Source of the DNA: DATHZQ01 sp035458525
Lineage (GTDB): Bacteria > Actinomycetota > Acidimicrobiia > Spongiisociales > UBA5794
Assembly: GCA_035458525.1 (NCBI GenBank)
Contig: DATHZQ010000001.1
Coordinates: 1-24,623 of the forward strand
DNA: 24,623 nt
Direction of reading: 5' to 3'
Shown: positions 22,532-24,623 of the stretch, piece after piece
How positions within the stretch are numbered: the first letter of the stretch is position 1
Layout: the number at the start of each line of letters is the position of its first letter
Notes under the pieces: model-generated
What the model was told of the DNA's origin: nothing
Database searches by the model: none
The model's input: the letters and a program-made list of their open reading frames with translations, nothing else
Position numbers and translations under genes: made by a program

Positions 22532-22585
22532 GCTCGACTGAATCCAGCCGGCGTCCGCGAGGTTGGTGCGGCTTGTCCCGGCGCT

Positions 22586-22620
22586 CCCCGGTTACGCCGC
22601 CTTCCGGCGTTGCGCCGGGG
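22586..22620 (+). terminator. Strong hairpin after the glycosyltransferase gene
   Basis: CCCCGG (22586-22591) pairs with CCGGGG (22615-22620) and inside it ACGCCG (22594-22599) pairs with CGGCGT (22605-22610) around the loop CCTTC, with a small internal loop (TT/TGCG). It lies 54 bases after the glycosyltransferase stop and has no T-tract, as is common for high-GC terminators. The shape is seen directly; terminator function is inferred. Confidence 0.5.
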
Positions 22621-22665
22621 TCGAATGCATCTGATCGACCGGGCTGCCACGGGCGTAGAGGACGC

Positions 22666-22786
22666 GCGGATAGGCAGTTGCGGTTGTCGCGCCGGACGAA
22701 GCGATGCTTCCCGCTCCTGCCCTCCGGGCGGGCCGCTCGGGCCCCGGCCTCAGCTCCTGGCTCGCCAAGACGGCTCGCCTATCCGC
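22666..22786. other. Structured intergenic element closed by a 10-bp stem
   Basis: GCGGATAGGC (22666-22675) and its exact reverse complement GCCTATCCGC (22777-22786) enclose 101 bases. These contain a GAAGC-GAT-GCTTC hairpin, a GGCCG/CGGCC stem and the direct repeat GGCTCGCC. Reading frames through it look like noise. It could be a structured RNA, the 5' leader of the following membrane-protein gene, or an intergenic repeat element; strand is unknown. Confidence 0.35.
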
Positions 22787-22807
22787 TGAGCCTCTTATGC
22801 TCGCGGC

Positions 22808-23884
22808 TTGATTCCATCCGACACCGACCACCCCGAAAGGGAGACCCGCAAGCCGAAGTCGCGGCTGAGACGCATCGCAGGCGTAGTCGTGCCCCTGGCG
22901 ATCGCGGTCGCATTGCTGGTGGGCGTCCTACCGGCCATCGCAGACTTCTCGAAGGTCTGGGAGATCATTCGAGGGCTGGCGGTCCCGGAGATCCTCCTCC
23001 TGCTCCTGCTTGCCGCATGGAACATCCTCACCTACCAGCTCGTGGTGATGGCGGCATTGCCCGGGCTACCGCTTTCTCAGGCGTTCATGGTCGGCCAAAT
23101 TTCCACTGCGGTGTCGAATACCGTCCCGGCAGGCAGTGCCGTTGGCGTCGGCGTCACGTTCGCGATGTTCTCTTCGTACGGCTACTCGGCCGATTCGATC
23201 GGCATCGCGGCTGCACTCACCGGACTCTGGAACACGTTCGTCAAGCTCGGGCTGCCGATTGCCGCGCTCGCCATCCTGGCCTTCCAAGGGAATCCCAACG
23301 CAGCCATGCTCGGCGCGGCCGTCGTCGGTTTGGCCGTCTTGACGGCGGCCGTGGTTGCGCTGGTGCTCGTCGTGTCGAGCGATCGCCTGGCTCGCGCTGT
23401 GGGCCGTGCCGGACAGCGAGTCGCCACCTCCTTCGCCAGAGCGCTACGGCGGGGACCGTTCTCCGGTTGGGACGATGCCTTGAGCGGTTTTCGCCACAAG
23501 ACTGCAGGCGTTCTTCAGGACCGCTGGCTGCTCCTGACGGCTGCGACGCTCCTCAGCCACGGCTCGCTGTTCGCCCTGCTGTTGGTGTCGCTTCGAGTCT
23601 CCGGGGTTCCCGCGGACGCGGTGACGTGGTCGGAGATTCTCGCCGCCTTCGCTTTCGTGCGCCTCGTGACTGCACTGCCGGTGACGCCTGGCGGAATCGG
23701 CCTCGTCGAGGTCGGCATGACGGGTGCGCTCGTCGTTGCCGGCGGATCGCAGCCTGCGGTGGTCGCCGGCGTGCTGATCTATCGCGCCCTTTCCTACGCC
23801 ATCCAGATTCCGATCGGAGCGGCGTGCTGGGTGGTCTGGCGAGCCGGCGTGCGCCGCCAGCGACGCACCGCGACAACAGCCTGA
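22808..23884 (+). CDS. YbhN/LPG-synthase-type multi-span membrane protein
   Basis: 358 residues from TTG 22808, the first possible start; no clear ribosome site is visible, and no ATG occurs before the first membrane segment. After a basic N-terminus (RETRKPKSRLRRI) there are about eight hydrophobic segments (around 25-45, 58-80, 110-130, 150-165, 170-195, 240-262, 278-300, 305-345). The pattern VGQISTAVSNTVPAGSAVGVGV and ALPVTPGGIGLVEVGMTGALV is that of the lysylphosphatidylglycerol synthetase TM region / UPF0104 (AglD/YbhN) family, which includes flippases and lipid-modifying proteins. It lacks the soluble LysX/MprF synthetase domain. Next to a lipid-sugar glycosyltransferase it may handle a glycolipid, which is inference. 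Confidence 0.82.
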   Translation: MIPSDTDHPERETRKPKSRLRRIAGVVVPLAIAVALLVGVLPAIADFSKVWEIIRGLAVPEILLLLLLAAWNILTYQLVVMAALPGLPLSQAFMVGQISTAVSNTVPAGSAVGVGVTFAMFSSYGYSADSIGIAAALTGLWNTFVKLGLPIAALAILAFQGNPNAAMLGAAVVGLAVLTAAVVALVLVVSSDRLARAVGRAGQRVATSFARALRRGPFSGWDDALSGFRHKTAGVLQDRWLLLTAATLLSHGSLFALLLVSLRVSGVPADAVTWSEILAAFAFVRLVTALPVTPGGIGLVEVGMTGALVVAGGSQPAVVAGVLIYRALSYAIQIPIGAACWVVWRAGVRRQRRTATTA

Positions 23885-23972
23885 CGCCGTCGCGCCCAAG
23901 GTGGCAAAAACGTCCCCCCAAGCCCGGTTGCGCCGCGTGCGCTTCGAAACCAGGCCGAGGGAGGAGGGTCCT

Positions 23973-24180
23973 ATGGCGCCACGAGCCGTACCACACGCCC
24001 ACTTGAGTCGTAGGAGGTTTCTGACCGGCGTCAGGGCGGCCGCAGCCGCGGGGTCTGTCGGTGCGATTGGCATTGCGGCGCCGGCGGCAGCGCATCATGG
24101 CGGCTCGCCCGTGTTCCTGCGCGGCACGTCGGGTGCACCGCCAAGGCGGAGCCCTTGTGAACGATCGGTAGGCTCACATC
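23973..24180 (+). pseudogene. Orphan Tat signal peptide, remnant of an exported protein
   Basis: ATG 23973 has GGGAGGAGGG just upstream and starts a textbook twin-arginine signal: LSRRRFLTGVRAAAAAGSVG with an A-x-A site at AAPAAAHHGG. The mature region then has no recognisable domain; the frame runs on, out of phase, through the ACT-domain gene that begins at 24181. A gene with a good start, ribosome site and export signal but no cargo looks like the remainder of a deletion, or a tiny exported peptide. A CCGCC-AA-GGCGG hairpin near 24140-24151 lies between it and the next gene. The true end is unknown; the coordinates stop where the next gene begins. Confidence 0.45.
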
Positions 24181-24618
24181 ATGGCAACGCTCGTACTGAC
24201 CGCAATTGGCGACGATCAGGCCGGCCTCGTGGATGCGCTCTCGGGCGTCATCGCCGATCACGGGGGCGACTGGGACAAGAGCCACATGGCGCAGCTGGCC
24301 GGCAAGTTCGCCGGCATCGTCATGGTCACCGTGTCCGACGACAAGCTCGCCGCGCTCATGCGCGATCTCGAACCGCTCGAAGGTCTCCTCGACATCACCG
24401 CGGGAGTTGCAGCAGACGGCGAGGCGCCGGCGCCTTCCACCCGCCTCTCGATGGAGCTCGTCGGTCTGGACCACCCCGGCATCGTGCATGACATCTCGCA
24501 TGCGCTCGCCACTCGCAGCGTCAGCATCGAAGAACTGAGCACGGAGACGAGCAGCGCGCCAATGGGAGGCGGGTGGAAGGCGCCGGCGCCTCGCCGTCTG
24601 CTGCAACTCCCGCGGTGA
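24181..24618 (+). CDS. ACT-domain GcvR-like regulator, C-terminus corrupted
   Basis: Starts MATLVLTAIGDDQAGLVDAL, the first ACT domain of GcvR-type proteins (glycine cleavage system repressor-like): DHGGDWDKSHMAQLAGKFAGIV follows. A second ACT domain begins at MELVGLDHPGIVHDISHAL and continues ISIEELSTE-like to the TSSAPMGGG loop. At this point (about base 24566) the sequence becomes the reverse complement of an earlier part of the same gene, so the last ~18 residues up to TGA 24618 are not native. A normal protein would continue about 30-40 residues further to finish the second ACT domain. The ligand may be an amino acid, as in other ACT proteins. Confidence 0.8.
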   Translation: MATLVLTAIGDDQAGLVDALSGVIADHGGDWDKSHMAQLAGKFAGIVMVTVSDDKLAALMRDLEPLEGLLDITAGVAADGEAPAPSTRLSMELVGLDHPGIVHDISHALATRSVSIEELSTETSSAPMGGGWKAPAPRRLLQLPR

Positions 24619-24623
24619 TGTCG
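24390..24623. repeat. 58-bp perfect inverted repeat ending at the window edge
   Basis: Bases 24390-24447 are the exact reverse complement of 24566-24623; every one of the 58 pairs was checked, and the match breaks at 24448/24565. The spacer is 118 bases. The right arm stops exactly at the last base of the window. It lies inside a gene and truncates it, which fits a fold-back artefact at a sequence end better than a functional repeat. Confidence 0.95.

Noticed and set aside
24424..24435. GGCGCCGGCGCC palindrome as a regulatory site
   Set aside because: Ordinary Ala/Pro coding sequence inside the ACT-domain gene; its second copy belongs to the terminal fold-back.
1..24623. tRNA, rRNA, CRISPR array, insertion sequence or integrase
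   Set aside because: Looked for and not seen; no repeat-spacer pattern, transposase motif or attachment-site duplication was found by eye.

Overview
The window is high-GC DNA with tightly packed genes, many ATGA/GTGA stop-start overlaps and frequent GTG/TTG starts. Together with an Ala/Thr-rich lipoprotein linker and the style of the protein families, this suggests an actinobacterium, possibly an uncultured Acidimicrobiia/Ilumatobacter-like lineage. The lineage is inferred from style; there is no marker gene here.

Left part (1-5700), mostly minus strand: an accessory region. It holds the 5' end of an unknown gene, a decayed AbiEii-type nucleotidyltransferase toxin relic (two frameshifts) behind a conserved actinobacterial 129-aa gene, an apparently N-truncated PD-(D/E)XK endonuclease of the PGN_0703 type, a GNAT, a nucleotidyltransferase-fold protein, a PAP2 phosphatase, a DinB-fold protein, a GrpB-domain protein with an unrecognised N-terminal domain, and an isochorismatase-type hydrolase. 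Several of these are translationally coupled.

Middle (5700-11800): a plus-strand lipoprotein and a 14-TM DHA2-type MFS exporter. Then on the minus strand come an orphan phage/contractile-injection tail-tube protein with a beta-rich partner, a second GNAT and an AAA_28/NadR-like ATPase with a substituted P-loop. A plus-strand aminoglycoside-phosphotransferase-like gene follows, killed by two frameshifts and two in-frame stops.

Core (11860-21082): a complete aromatic meta-cleavage module as two converging operons that meet with 3 bp between them. The plus operon encodes 2-oxopent-4-enoate hydratase family protein, acylating acetaldehyde dehydrogenase (DmpF), 4-hydroxy-2-oxovalerate aldolase (DmpG) and a cytochrome P450. 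The minus operon encodes a LigA-type and a LigB-type extradiol dioxygenase subunit, an HpaG-like FAH-family decarboxylase/isomerase, a MarR/HpaR regulator, HpaF-like isomerase, HpaE-like semialdehyde dehydrogenase and an HpaH-like hydratase. Together they can take a catechol-type diol by ring cleavage, semialdehyde oxidation, isomerisation, decarboxylation, hydration and aldol cleavage to pyruvate and acyl-CoA. The upper enzymes look like the homoprotocatechuate route, the lower ones like the catechol/3-phenylpropionate route, and no HpaI aldolase is visible. A 7-7-7 inverted repeat upstream of the LigA gene is a candidate HpaR operator.

Right end (21293-24623): a dolichyl-phosphate-glucosyltransferase-like GT-A enzyme, a structured intergenic stretch with a strong hairpin and a 10-bp long-range stem, a YbhN/LPG-synthase-type membrane protein, an orphan Tat signal peptide and an ACT-domain GcvR-like protein. 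The last 58 bases are an exact reverse complement of a segment 118 bases earlier. This looks like a fold-back at a contig end and corrupts the C-terminus of the last gene. No tRNA, rRNA, CRISPR array or insertion sequence was seen.
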